Positions 32,486 to 42,457 of a stretch of DNA of 64,000 bases are shown here, one piece after another. Under the pieces are notes generated by a model that was not told the DNA's origin, searched no databases, and worked only from the letters and a program-made list of their open reading frames with translations. How positions within the stretch are numbered: the first letter of the stretch is position 1; every line of letters begins with the position of its first letter. Source of the DNA: Sinonovacula constricta (Eukaryota; Mollusca; Bivalvia; Cardiida; Solecurtidae). Position numbers and translations under genes: made by a program. The DNA lies in assembly GCA_007844125.1 (NCBI GenBank), contig CM017571.1, positions 26,403,071 to 26,467,070 of the forward strand, in the 5' to 3' direction.

Positions 32486-32648
32486 GGTTATTATACATTT
32501 TACTATACAAAACGGGAATATATTTGGACGAGTACACAGCTTGAAAAGTCATATTGGACGAGCCGATTAGGCGAGTCCAATATGACTTTTCAAGCTGTGT
32601 ACGAGTCAAAATATATTCCCGTATTGTACAGTAAAATGTATAATAACC
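32486..32648. repeat. 163-bp near-perfect palindrome
   Basis: The left arm GGTTATTATACATTTTACTA… and the right arm …TAGTAAAATGTATAATAACC-type sequence pair over roughly 72 bp each. The centre is near 32567 (GAGCCGATTAGGCGAG). Related inverted ends (CCGTCCAATA / TATTGGACGG) lie at 32898-32962, so the palindrome may be one end of a fold-back transposon spanning about 32486-32975. Confidence 0.92.
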
Positions 32649-32975
32649 TTTTTATTATATATCTTTCATTTACTTTAAAATATACATCATCATCATCCCC
32701 AACAAAGCCACCACCACCATCAACATTACCAAAACCACCAAAACAAAACAACGCTTCCTGGTCAGCTAGACGCTTTACAAGCAATTTTGAACATATACTA
32801 ATAAGCATCTTTATGCACGCATGGTTCCCAGTCTTTAATTCGTTAGATATTAAAATCGCAAACCAGACTAGCATCGTATAGTGCACATGTACCCAACCGT
32901 CCAATAAGATATTAAAATATATATTTTTTTGATCCAATACGGGAAAATATTGGACGGTCACGTGGTACAAATGCA
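32649..32975. repeat. Probable interior and right end of the fold-back element
   Basis: AT-rich interior with CAT/CCA-rich low complexity (32690-32740), then a smaller inverted repeat CCGTCCAATA…TATTGGACGG. ACGGGAAAATATTGGACGGT echoes ACGGGAATATATTTGGACGA of the palindrome arm. Confidence 0.5.
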
Positions 32976-33025
32976 GATTGTCGATTGGTTAGATTTATTA
33001 GAAAATAAATAAAAATATATATATA

Positions 33026-34599
33026 CTCAGCCAAAAAAGAAACCTTACACTTTTGATATTAAGATATTTTCAATATATCTTATTTAAATCAAAACATGTA
33101 TGTGTCAGAACATTTTACTATCGATTCACTCTACACGTTAACCATATTGCACTCATGGTATCAGTGGTATTCAAGCGAGCGTAAAAATTCAGTTTTTGCA
33201 CGTGAACCTCGTGCACGCGGTATGGTAACCGATAGTCATTGTTACAAAACACTGTACATGTCTTCAGTAAGCGCACAGATAAATTCACATCTCAAATTGA
33301 CAGGTTTTACAATGCCGCGATTGTCAGAGGCCGAGAGAAATCGGGCTATTGGAATGATCCAGGGTGGAGTTTCCGTTGTTGACGTTAGTAGGACGTTTAA
33401 TTGCAGCCGTACCACAATTCATGATCTTGTTAGGCGTTTTAGGCATACAGGTGATGTTCAAGATCGTCCAAGGTCGGGTAGACCAAGAGCAACTAGCCAA
33501 AGGGACGATCACGCCATTGTCCTATTGCACTTACGTAACAGGTTCACACCCGCGACGTTGACGGCACCGGCGTATAACGTCTGTGCTCAGACAATTTGCA
33601 ATCGGTTGCGCACACAAAGGCGCCCAATTAGAGCGCGACGTCCATATACTGGTGGTATACTTACGTTACGCCATCGCCGCACCCGCCTTGGATAGGCACG
33701 TGCGCACCGCAACTGGCGGCGACGTGACTGGAACACTGTCTTGTTTTCGGACGAGTCACGGTTTAATCTAAGCCATGCCGACGGCCGTATATGCGTTTAT
33801 CGTCGTAAAGGTGAACGGTTCGCTCCAGTCTGTGTAAGACAACATGACCGTTTTGGCGGCGGGGGTGTTATGGTTTTGGGCGGGATAATGGGGGGACAGA
33901 AAACCAGGCTTATTGTTCTGCGTGGCAACTTAAACGCCCAGAGATACATCAACAATGTCCTAAACGCAGAAGCTATTCCTTTCTTGAGGAGAAATGCTCC
34001 AGCTGTTTTTCAACATGACAATGCCCGTTCTCACACTGCAAGAATTACACGCGCTCACTTGGCAGCATCCAACGTCAACGTCATGCATTGGCCAGCAATG
34101 TCTCCAGATATGAATCCGATTGAGCATATCTGGGACGTGCTTGGCAGAAACGTTCGCAGTATACATGCTCCACAAAATATCCAGCAGTTGACAAATGCCT
34201 TGATCATTGAATGGGACAACCTTCCCAATAGGCTCGTACAACGTTACGTCAATTCGATGCGTCGACGGGTAGATACACTGATTAGAGCAAACGGTGGACA
34301 TAACAGATATTGATTTCAAAAACAGAATACTCAAACATGATTCAAATGCAAATGAAATGGTCGGCATCCGTCATAAAATGTTTCAATGTCACCAATTAAA
34401 AACTGATAAATTTAATTTTGACCCCTATGAATGAAAAAACAGTATTTAAACAAATTTAAAACATAACCAATAAAAACAAAATGCTATCTGTGTTGGATAT
34501 GCATGTCTTTAACATGTCCAACAATCATTTCCAGATTCGGATATCTGGTTACTAAAAAAAAGAAAAAACATACACTGTAAGGTTTCTTTTTTGGCTGAG
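33026..34599 (+). mobile_element. Tc1-family transposon (1,574 bp), nearly intact
   Basis: 24-bp perfect inverted ends: CTCAGCCAAAAAAGAAACCT… at 33026 and its complement ending at 34599. TA target duplications lie at 33024-33025 and 34600-34601. It carries one transposase gene (33312-34313). Confidence 0.95.
33312..34313 (+). pseudogene. Tc1-like transposase (DD34E) with one in-frame stop
   Basis: The frame runs from ATG 33312 (MPRLSEAERNRAIGMIQGGV) through a helix-turn-helix region (VVDVSRTFNCSRTTIHDLVR) and a GRPR-type linker (RPRSGRPRATS). The catalytic triad follows: Asp in VLFSDESRF, Asp in FQHDNARSHTA and Glu in MNPIEHIWD. Exactly 34 residues separate the last two, the Tc1 spacing. The only lesion is TAG at 33693-33695, where Trp is common in the family, so a single G-to-A change explains it. 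The full length would be 333 residues, normal for Tc1. A longer upstream in-frame ATG (33096) lies near the left end and is less likely as start. Confidence 0.93.
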
Positions 34600-34624
34600 T
34601 ATATATGCTACATTATATATTCAT

Positions 34625-35539
34625 ATGAATATATATGCAAATATAAAAAAATTGATATATCCAAAACGAAGTAATGTACTCAACCAATTGCATGAACAAG
34701 TAACCTGCATAACCCTTAATTGCCGTTCTGTGGTAAACAAAGACACTACTGTCGGTCAGTACTTACGGGAGGAAAAAGTTGATTTTGCATTACTAACTGA
34801 AACCAGGTTTTCTGATGATAAACAACACCAGTTTGAAACATCAGACCTTTACCAGTTTGGCTACAAATTAACCGTGGCAAACAGACAAAAAAGACTAGGA
34901 GATGGTATCGCGATACTATTAACGTTAGAAAAGTTGAAAGTGGAACAACACAATGTTTTGAATTTAGTATTTGGAAATTGGTTCTTAAAAAACATTACTC
35001 TACATGTCATTTGTGTCTACAGACCTCCTTCTTCATCAACAGCCAGTCAGTTTGTGATTGACTTTTTCAACTTTATGGAAAAAACTTTACCAAATCTTTC
35101 AAATTTATTGGTAATGGGCGATTTCAATCTGCATATACATGACGACAATAGAGCTATCAGTGATTTTAGAAACTTATTATATGCTATGGGCCTAGAACAG
35201 CACGTCAACCTCAGTACCCACACCGGTGGACAGAGTCTAGATCTTGTAATTACGGAGAATGTTAATGGTGTTAAAGTGCATTTGTGTAAACCTGGGCCCT
35301 ACATTTCGGACCACTGTGTTGTGAAAACTATTCTCAACATTAAGAAAGAAAGTGTCATAAGCAAAACAATTACCTTTCAGAACTTTAAAGATATTGACCA
35401 GCTGCAATTCTCAAACGACTTAAAAAGTATATCAATAGAAAACAATGTTAATATTAATGACTACGTCAACCAGTTTGAATATGGAATCCAAAGGGTGTTA
35501 GACCACCATGCGCCGCTTAAGGAAAAAACTAAAATTTGA
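34625..35539 (+). pseudogene. LINE apurinic-like endonuclease domain
   Basis: Endonuclease motifs appear in order: TLNCRSVVNK, ALLTETRF, YRPPSSSTASQF, LLVMGDFNLH, GGQSLDLVIT and GPYISDHCVV (the DH pair of the active site). The frame is open for 304 codons and then stops before the RT. The domain nicks target DNA to prime reverse transcription in this class. Confidence 0.9.
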
Positions 35540-35828
35540 AGACCTCCAAAACCATGGTTTAGTGAGTCAGTTTTACTTTTGAAACATCAAACACGAAAGG
35601 AAAGTCTGTGGTGAAAATACAGAACAAAGGACCATTTCGAAGCATTGGAAGCATCCCGAAATAAATATTCATATGCAATAAATCAAGAAAAAAAGGCTGT
35701 TATCACTAACAAAGTGTTATCTGCTAAAGGAGATTAAAAAAAACTATACAATTTAGTTAGTAAACTAACTGGAACCAAAACTGAAAATCCATTGCCACAA
35801 GGCGAAATGAATGGCATTCTAGCAGAAA

Positions 35829-36621
35829 ACTTCGCTGACTTTTTCATGGAGAAAATTGATAAAATTCGCGATTTTTTTAAAGAGCTTTCCAAACTTTAAA
35901 CCAGAAATGAAAAACGTACAAAGTTTCGATAGCTTTGAAGAACTAAGTGAAAATGAGGTAAAGAAACTTATTTGTGAACTGATTACAAAATCCTCAGAAT
36001 TAGACATTTTACCAACACATATATTAAAAGCATTTCTGGAAGATCTTCTACCTATTATCACAAAACTGGTAGACCTTTCTTTTCGGCAAGGCATTTTTCC
36101 CAAGAAATATAAAAAAATTGTTAGAATTGTTAGACCACTTTTGAAGAAAGTAGGGCTAGAACTTAAACTTGTTAACTACAGACCAGTGAGTAACCTTTCT
36201 TTTCTCTCAAAAGTTACCGAAAAAGCTGTACTCTCAAAGTTAAACGTACATGCTTCTACACATAACTTGCTACAGAAGAACCAGTCTGCCTATAGGCAAT
36301 TTCACTCGTGTGAATCAGCGCTTGTCTGACTAGTCAATGATATTTTAGGTGGAATGGAGAAACGGCCCCTGGCTCTACCTTGCTTATGCTGGAACGTTGG
36401 TTGACGTCATTCCACAGACTATTTCATTGTACAGATTTGCAGATGACAATATGCGTTTCCGACCATTACCAGAGACTGAATCAAGTGCAATTGAAGAACT
36501 TGAGCGGTGTGCAATTCATATAAATGACTGGATGAACAAAAGCAAACTCAAAATGAACGCATCAAAAACTGAATTTATTATTTTCGGCAGCAAAACTCAC
36601 ACTACAACCTCCTTGATATAG
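35829..36621 (+). pseudogene. LINE reverse transcriptase, N-terminal and FADD-box pieces, core deleted
   Basis: ITKSSELDILPTHILKAFL, then LVNYRPVSNLSFLSKVTEKA and LLQKNQSAYRQFHSCESALV match the RT fingers region. A stop (36328-36330) and an abrupt jump follow from ILGGMEKR to YAGTLVDVIPQTISLYRFAD, the region holding the catalytic (F/Y)ADD box (RFADD). Roughly 90-100 residues expected between them are missing. Confidence 0.88.
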
Positions 36622-36663
36622 CTGGCAACATCATCAAGCGTGAATCTCAAGTGCGTTACTTAG

Positions 36664-37004
36664 GTGCCTTCCTTGATGAAACTTCAAGGATCTTTTAAGG
36701 AGCACGTAAGACGGAAATGTCGCTCTGCAATGATAAACTATCTGAGAATTAAGAGTGTGCGAAAGTACCTTACGAAGGCTGTTACAGAAATTCTCCTTCT
36801 ATCGTTAGTAATTTCACATCTTGACTACTGTAACGTTATTCTTTATGGTATAGCCGATTCTGAACTACGCAAAATGCAACGCATTCAAAACATGTGTGCA
36901 AAACTAGTTCTCAGACGCAGCAAATTTGACAGTTCATCACAAGCTCTGTATGACCTACATTGGCTCCCTATCAAAGCTAGGATAAATTTTAAAATATTAT
37001 GTTT
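36664..37004 (+). pseudogene. LINE RT C-terminal region, interrupted by a transposon
   Basis: FKEHVRRKCRSAMINYLRIK… LVISHLDYCNVILYG… LYDLHWLPIKARINFKILCF. The 'SHLDYCN' and 'LHWLPIKxRIxFK' strings are hallmarks of CR1/L2-type RTs. The frame is broken by the element at 37005-38521. Confidence 0.9.
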
Positions 37005-37559
37005 CAGGGTTCGACATTAAGGACCGACCGAACGACATTCACTAGCAGATCGGTGGTTCGGTCTTGCTAAGTCCTAGGCTAGCTGGACCGACTGGTTGTG
37101 TTCTAAATCGGACAAACTTCGCCGAAAATCTACATATGAATGAATCAAGTAAAAAATATTTATAATGGTTAAACTCGGTTGCTTTTGACGCTTGTCGATA
37201 CAGTTTCTTGAGAAACCCGTGTGCTATATTTAGCAGTATATATACATTGTAACAACCTTGACATGCGTTCACTCATTGGCTGGTGTTTTCAGAACGAGGC
37301 TTTGTCCCCTACGCACTTGTCAAATATCCAATGTCGTAATACTAATTGTTAAGTGGATACAAATTAATGCTTATTTCTTCATCTATCTTCTTATTTTCTA
37401 ATGTTTATGGAACTGTCCTATTATTATCTATACTATTTGAATAAAAAGGCGAGGGATACAAAAGCACGAATACTATCTGTAATCATCTCAAGTATTACGA
37501 CAACAGACTATAATACGGTTTGTTTATAATGCACTATGCGCAGACGACACAAAAATGTC

Positions 37560-37964
37560 GAGCAATGTACTTAAGTTTGATTTTTCGTCCGACAAGAAAA
37601 AGACAAAAAAAGACGGACGACGGTATGAAACGAAAGAGCAAGGATGCTTCAATAAAACTGTGTGACAAAACAAAGCGGATAAGATCGTTTTGTCCAAAAT
37701 GAACAGATGAGTTTAGATCTAGTTGGCTAGATTTTGAAGAAAAAGAGCAATCTTATGTTTTGTAAGACATGCAGATTTGTTGTCGGTACGGACGATTTCA
37801 GAATCGATAATATAAAGGGGCATTCTGAATCTAAATCCCATATATCTCACCAATGTAAATATGATCTTAAGTACAGCTCACCGTTCACTACTTTTGTTGC
37901 ATCCTATACTGGGGAAATAAAGCAGATTGACAATCATGTGAGCCTAGCCTGTTCAGTTGTGTGA
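37560..37964 (+). pseudogene. hAT-type transposase N-terminus with a zinc-finger remnant
   Basis: A basic N-terminal stretch (LKFDFSSDKKKTKKDGRRYE) is followed by WLDFEEKEQ and, after a frameshift, LMFCKTCRFVVGTDDFRIDN and IKGHSESKSHISHQ. C-x2-C … H-x5-H spacing of this kind fits the TTF/BED-like fingers that start many hAT transposases. Frameshifts and loss of the rest make it non-functional. Confidence 0.6.
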
Positions 37965-38197
37965 AAACGTCTAGTCATATAGGTATGGTCATACTTACCT
38001 TTCTAATCATATAATTACCAATGTATGATACCTATATTAGACTAGAAAATTAAGTATAATCATACCTAAGTTGCATTAATAGAATGCTAAGTTTCATACT
38101 AATTATCTAGTTATAACTGTGGCATACTTAGTTATATTGGTATGTTACTGGAATAGGTAAATAAGAAAAGGTCCTATCAAAACTCTCACAAATATTT

Positions 38198-38320
38198 AAA
38201 TTTTATCTACCAGTAGACAAAGGCAAACAAGGTAAATGCAAATGTGACAAAAACACATCAAATTTTATCTACCAGTAGACAAAGGCAAACAAGGTAAATG
38301 CAAATGTGACAAAAACACAG
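38198..38320. repeat. 62-bp direct tandem duplication inside the hAT-like element
   Basis: AAATTTTATCTACCAGTAGA… …GTGACAAAAACACA occurs twice in a row, virtually identical, so the duplication is young. Confidence 0.95.
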
Positions 38321-38526
38321 AGACGAGACATAACACACATAAAGAAAAAAACATCAGTTACCAAGACAATGCTTGAACTCGTATAACAATTTTATTTAAG
38401 TATCGTATTTGTATAATGCATTTTACATTTTGGTCTAGTCCAGTTTAGGCCAGGTCTAGTAAGTTTTCTAAGTTACTGGACCACTGGTCCAGCTCTCAAA
38501 AAAAGTTAACGTCGAACCCTGTGTTT

Positions 38527-38803
38527 CATGTACAACTGTCACCTTGGTAATGCTCCCGTCTACCTAACTGACCTATTGACAAAGCATGTTTCAAGTAGAC
38601 CTGGTTTAAGATCTGCAAATTGTGGGACATTATATAACATTCCGTTTAATAAAAGAAAGACTTTCAGTGACAGAAGTTTTTGTACCTTCGGCCCAGTGCT
38701 ATGGAACAGTCTGCCATTAGATGTGCTACAATCAGAATCTTTAGATGTTTTTAAGAAGGGATTAAAGACATTTTACTTCCGTAATTTTAATTCACTGTTT
38801 TAA
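38527..38803 (+). pseudogene. LINE ORF2 C-terminus, downstream half
   Basis: MYNCHLGNAPVYLTDLLTKH… TFGPVLWNSLPLDVLQSESL… FKKGLKTFYF then stop. It is the direct continuation of 36664-37004 across the hAT-like insertion; 'FGPxLWNSLP' and 'FKxxLKTxxF' are conserved in CR1-like LINEs. Confidence 0.9.
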
Positions 38804-39376
38804 AATGGGGAAGTATGCGTACTTTTAAAAATCAAAGAACCTTTACTGCTGTGCATATACTTGTATGTATGTTTATCTTGCAATGTTTTAACATCTTAGA
38901 TTCTGTGAGTTTTACTTGCTAAAAAGCTAAATTTTCTGTTTTAAATTTTATTGTATTAATTGCATGTCTCGTTTGATTTTTATTAGTTATTGTACAACGC
39001 CATTGAATATGATATTGTATAAAAATAGGCGTTTAATCAGATAAAACAGTTTCAGTTTCAGTGAGTCATGTAAAGACTGATTTACCATTAAAAAAAATCA
39101 TATTTGTAAGACATCCTAAAACAATGACTGTTTACATTTAGCACTTAACGTAAACATCTTTTTAAGTAAGCAATCAATACAGTGATATCTTTTAATCTTT
39201 CGATCAATTAAAGAAAACAAACCTACCGTTATTATCATCAATAGTTGACACTTCCTTCACATGTTCCTGTAATACCCTAGATCTACAACGGCATGTTTGT
39301 AGCATGCAGCTGGTTTCCCGTCCAATTGTAACTTGATTCCAATTAACACCTTCTCAACAGGGTATAAGCAGTGATC

Positions 39377-39613
39377 AGCTGACCGCGTGACATTTCTGGC
39401 ATACGCGACAGGCTGTTCTCAAAATAGCTGCACGGGTGTTGCTTCGCAGAGGTTAAACTAGCCGCAGGGGATAGATTTACACGGCTGCTTACCGCTTCGC
39501 GGAGGAGTTGCTGCTTAGAGGTTAAAATGTGCTGAAAACTACTGGGGTGAAACTGCTGCTGCTTAGAGGTAGCCGCTGCTTAGAGGTGCTGCTTCGAGAG
39601 GTTTTACTGTATA
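39377..39613 (-). repeat. Probable transposon end rich in CTGCTTAGAGGT repeats
   Basis: GCTGCTTAGAGGT-like strings occur at least four times. The block ends …CGAGAGGTTTTACTG|TA, i.e. CAGTAAAACCTCTCG on the minus strand. I associate CAGTAAAACCTC ends next to TA with pogo/Tc1-type elements. The opposite end was not found. Confidence 0.45.
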
Positions 39614-39739
39614 TACAATTCTTCCAAGGTTCAAAATAAATAAAATCATGTATTAAAACATTTTAATACATTTTTTAGAAACACTGCGGGATATATTTGG
39701 GTGTATTTGGGTATATTTGGGCGATTCGTTCTGCAGTAA

Positions 39740-39905
39740 AAATAGCTATCTCTGAAGCATGGCTCAGATAGAAAATACCTGTTTGCAATGACGTGTGGGG
39801 AACTATGCTTCACTGTTCACATAGATGAACAGTATTTTGCAGGTAACAATGACTTCATTTGTGTTTTAAGAAAAAAAGCATTGTTCCAAATTGTCGAATA
39901 CCACT
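39740..39905 (-). repeat. TTAA-type element, subtype 2, inverted copy
   Basis: The minus strand reads from the terminal repeat (AGTGGTATTCGACAATTTGG) through GAACAGTATTTTGCAGGT-complement blocks to GAGCCATGCTTCAGAG. It is collinear with 26311-26480 and lies next to the same partner repeat (39906-40080). Confidence 0.8.
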
Positions 39906-40080
39906 TTAATAGTTTAAATAACCAAAGGCATGGCCCACAGCAAATTTCTGGTAGAGTATGACACGGTTGAACAGTGTGTTTTCTGCTTATTTGATGCAAT
40001 AAATTTGTATACAATGCAGTCGGAAGATCATTTTGCATATTTCGTGATGCTTCTAAAATTGCTAAGTACAAACTGTGTAA
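39906..40080 (+). repeat. Repeat with a small conserved reading frame, copy 2
   Basis: The plus strand has ATG at about 39930 and reads MAHSKFLVEYDTVEQCVFCL, FDAINLYTMQSEDHFAYFVM, LLKLLS. It is homologous to 26130-26312. Confidence 0.65.
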
Positions 40081-40330
40081 GGCCTTAAAAAATCTAACTG
40101 TGTAAGGCCTTAAAAAGGTTGGCTTTCGGTTACCCGACTGACAGTATATTTTACCTGCCGAGTTAAAAGCTTTTATGTAAAAAAATATGATGCGATAGTT
40201 CTTATGCACATTGGCAGGAAATGGTCTGCATCAATTGGACAATTGGTTCAATGTCATATTAATCGGATGTACACGTCTAAATGATAGAGACCATCAGTGC
40301 AACCCAGTGCAGAGTTGAATTGTACCATAT

Positions 40331-41220
40331 CAGGGTTTTTTCAGCCTGTCTCACAGGGCCGATATTCGGCCCCGTTCCCAATGCCAAATAGCGACCATTT
40401 TTCCCAATTTCAAGAAAAAAATTCCCAATCTTAAATTAATTCCCATTTGAACTGAAATGCCTTTTACCTTTAAAAAATATATAACCAAGAAACCATGAAA
40501 TCAAGAGACTATTCCAATTAAGCGAATTGTTTGTTTGTTTACTTTTGATCGGTGATCTGTGAAAACTACTAATGTGAATTTATGTATGAATGTAACAGAT
40601 GAAAACATAGATTCTTACCCAGCCGAATACCGTAACGCAAGTTGAAGATGCGTCACTGAGCCATTCCAGATAACATTGTAATCAATATATGGTTTGAAAA
40701 TTAACTTTGAAAATTAACAGGAATTTTTTTTTATTTCATAAAAGTATTTTCGCCATAACTGTTTGACTGCGTATAAAACTGAAAGGAGTTATGATGCAAA
40801 AACGGTACATGCAGTACCGGCTTTTATACTGACCCGCGAATTATAGTACGCTATCTAGAATCTACCAACTTCTGTAGATGATGACCGTAATACCATCCAG
40901 CACAGAAGCTGTGGAGAGAGGGTTCAGCTCCATGAACCTACAATGCACTTCTTTGAGAAGCTCCCTTGGCCAGGAAAAACTCCAATTTAATGAGAATCTG
41001 TATTGAAGACCCTGCAGAGCTTTCTGAACAAACTCTGGAAGAGCTCTGTAACACATTCAGGGACACAAAAGCAAGGCAGATAAAGCTTTATTGCAGAAAA
41101 ATAAATGTTTAAAATTTCCCAATTGGTTTGATTTGTCGATACTTTTTTTTCCCAAATTTGACTATTTACCGCGTCAAAAATTCCCAATTTGGACTGGGGC
41201 CTTTTTCCCCAAAACCCCTG
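40331..41220 (+). mobile_element. hAT-family element remnant (890 bp)
   Basis: The left end is CAGGGTTTTTTCAG and the right end (complement) is CAGGGGTTTTGGGG. No clear target duplication was found. TTCCCAATTT motifs recur near both ends, as in 29424-31085. It carries a transposase C-terminal piece at 40879-41112. Confidence 0.7.
40879..41112 (+). pseudogene. hAT transposase C-terminal dimerisation region, frameshifted
   Basis: MMTVIPSSTEAVERGFSSMN, then LQCTSLRSSLGQEKLQ, then after a one-base shift near 40990 LMRICIEDPAELSEQTLEEL and CNTFRDTKARQIKL. The 'SStxxVERxFSxmnxixtxxRxxLxxExLxxLMxIxI' pattern is the hAT C-terminal domain, here of the ZNF862-like sort. No RNase H core lies upstream. 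Confidence 0.82.
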
Positions 41221-41977
41221 AAAATCCCCCCTGCATATAAACAACTTTGTCATGATGTAGCAAAATGACAGGTGCGCTGGTCACAGGTCGTTAGAAAAGT
41301 GTACTTACCGATACAAAGTATTTTATATGTAAATACGGGTCAGTCTCAATCTAAAATCTTTCTTGGTGAATAGAAAGTCACTTCTGATACCAACTTCAGG
41401 AATGGTGATTTTATTAAAGTTACACTACCTTAAATATACCAAATAAATAGTAAAATATTAAATCATAGGGCAGGAACATACTAAATGGTCATGTCAGCTG
41501 GTATAAGTATTGTTTTTAAAAAAACAAAAAAGATAAAAAAAAATACCTACCGACCCATATTTTCAGGGCATGTAACCAGAAAAAAACCACCTTTTTTTGC
41601 CTAAACAATAATTTTTTAAAACTGTAAATTTTGGTGCGGTTCCTGATATTTTTTGTAGTTTCTGTGTTTCCTGCGAAGCTGGCATCATAACTTCAAACAC
41701 ATTCTTGTCTTCTACAGACTTGCTGTAAGATCCCTGTACTGTCAATGGCTCAATGCCTTTAATATTGATTGTAACAAAAAACTTTAATGACAAGTCAAAG
41801 TCTGTCAAAAATCAAGTTGTATGGGTCGGCATTGTATGTGTCACATCCCGCTGCTTTGGAACTCACAAGCATCTTCACATGTTTTTAAAGTTCTTGAGGT
41901 GTTGTCGGTCTTTAACACATTCACAGTTACTGAGATGGGACGGTCATAAAAAAGTTTGGGTCGGGGGTAAATCCACT
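41221..41977. other. No recognised feature
   Basis: AT-rich. ORFs at 41563-41808 (minus) and 41753-42019 (plus) overlap and show no motif. Confidence 0.45.
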
Positions 41978-42453
41978 GGGTGGTATCCGACAGTTTCGAC
42001 CAAAGATTTTTTTCATTGAACACCATAATAAATCAATGTTACCTGAACAGATGGTGGGAAATGTTTATTGATGCCCTGACCTGTCTGACAAGTGGACCAT
42101 AACGTCACAATCTTCATTTCAAACATGGATTTCCTATCTGAGCCACGCTGCAGTTAGATATTTTAAAACTTAGAAAAACACATGACCACTTATGTTTTAG
42201 CTCATCCACGTCATCCGCTGTGATGTCTATTTTTAGCAGGAGTCCCAATTGTTCTTAGGTATAGATTTGAAAAGAATGAACATTAAAGTTTTGGTTACAA
42301 GTTTTACTGCCTTAAAATTGAGATACTGTTGAAATTCGTCAAAACTTAGACAAAAGTATGCTTTTGTTTCTGCAGAAATGATGTTCAAATACCCCAAACA
42401 AAGATAAGATATTGTTAAATATATTAGATACAGGCAAACTGTTGGATACCACC
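41978..42453 (+). mobile_element. TTAA-type element, subtype 2, full-length copy (476 bp)
   Basis: GGGTGGTATCCGACAGTTTC at the left and AAACTGTTGGATACCACC at the right form inverted ends. The right flank is TTAA (42454-42457); the left flank has lost it. It contains the GAGCCACGCTGCAG block. This shows that subtype 2 is a short derivative with the same termini as the 1.1-kb subtype at 27503. Confidence 0.85.
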
Positions 42454-42457
42454 TTAA

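Larger units (their letters stand above)
37005..38521 (+). mobile_element. hAT-like non-autonomous element (1,517 bp) inserted in the LINE
   Basis: The ends CAGGGTTCGACATTAA and (reverse complement) CAGGGTTCGACGTTAA differ at one base. TGTTT is duplicated on both sides (37000-37004, 38522-38526). Removing the element and one TGTTT restores the LINE frame (…NFKILCF|MYNCHLGNAP…). It holds a transposase N-terminal remnant (37560-37964) but no catalytic region. Confidence 0.9.
34605..39060 (+). mobile_element. Non-LTR retrotransposon (CR1/Rex1/L2-like LINE), split by a hAT-like insertion
   Basis: The parts in order are endonuclease (34625-35539), reverse transcriptase pieces (35829-36621), and the RT C-terminal/thumb region (36664-37004 continued at 38527-38803). 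A 3' UTR follows, ending near 39060 in CAGTTTCAGTTTCAG, a short-repeat tail typical of CR1-like LINEs. No ORF1 is present, so the copy is 5' truncated close to the right end of the Tc1 element. The central RT core is deleted between about 36350 and 36370. Confidence 0.88.

Noticed and set aside
37042..37272. Minus ORF of 76 codons
   Set aside because: It lies in the non-coding part of a hAT-like element and has no motif.
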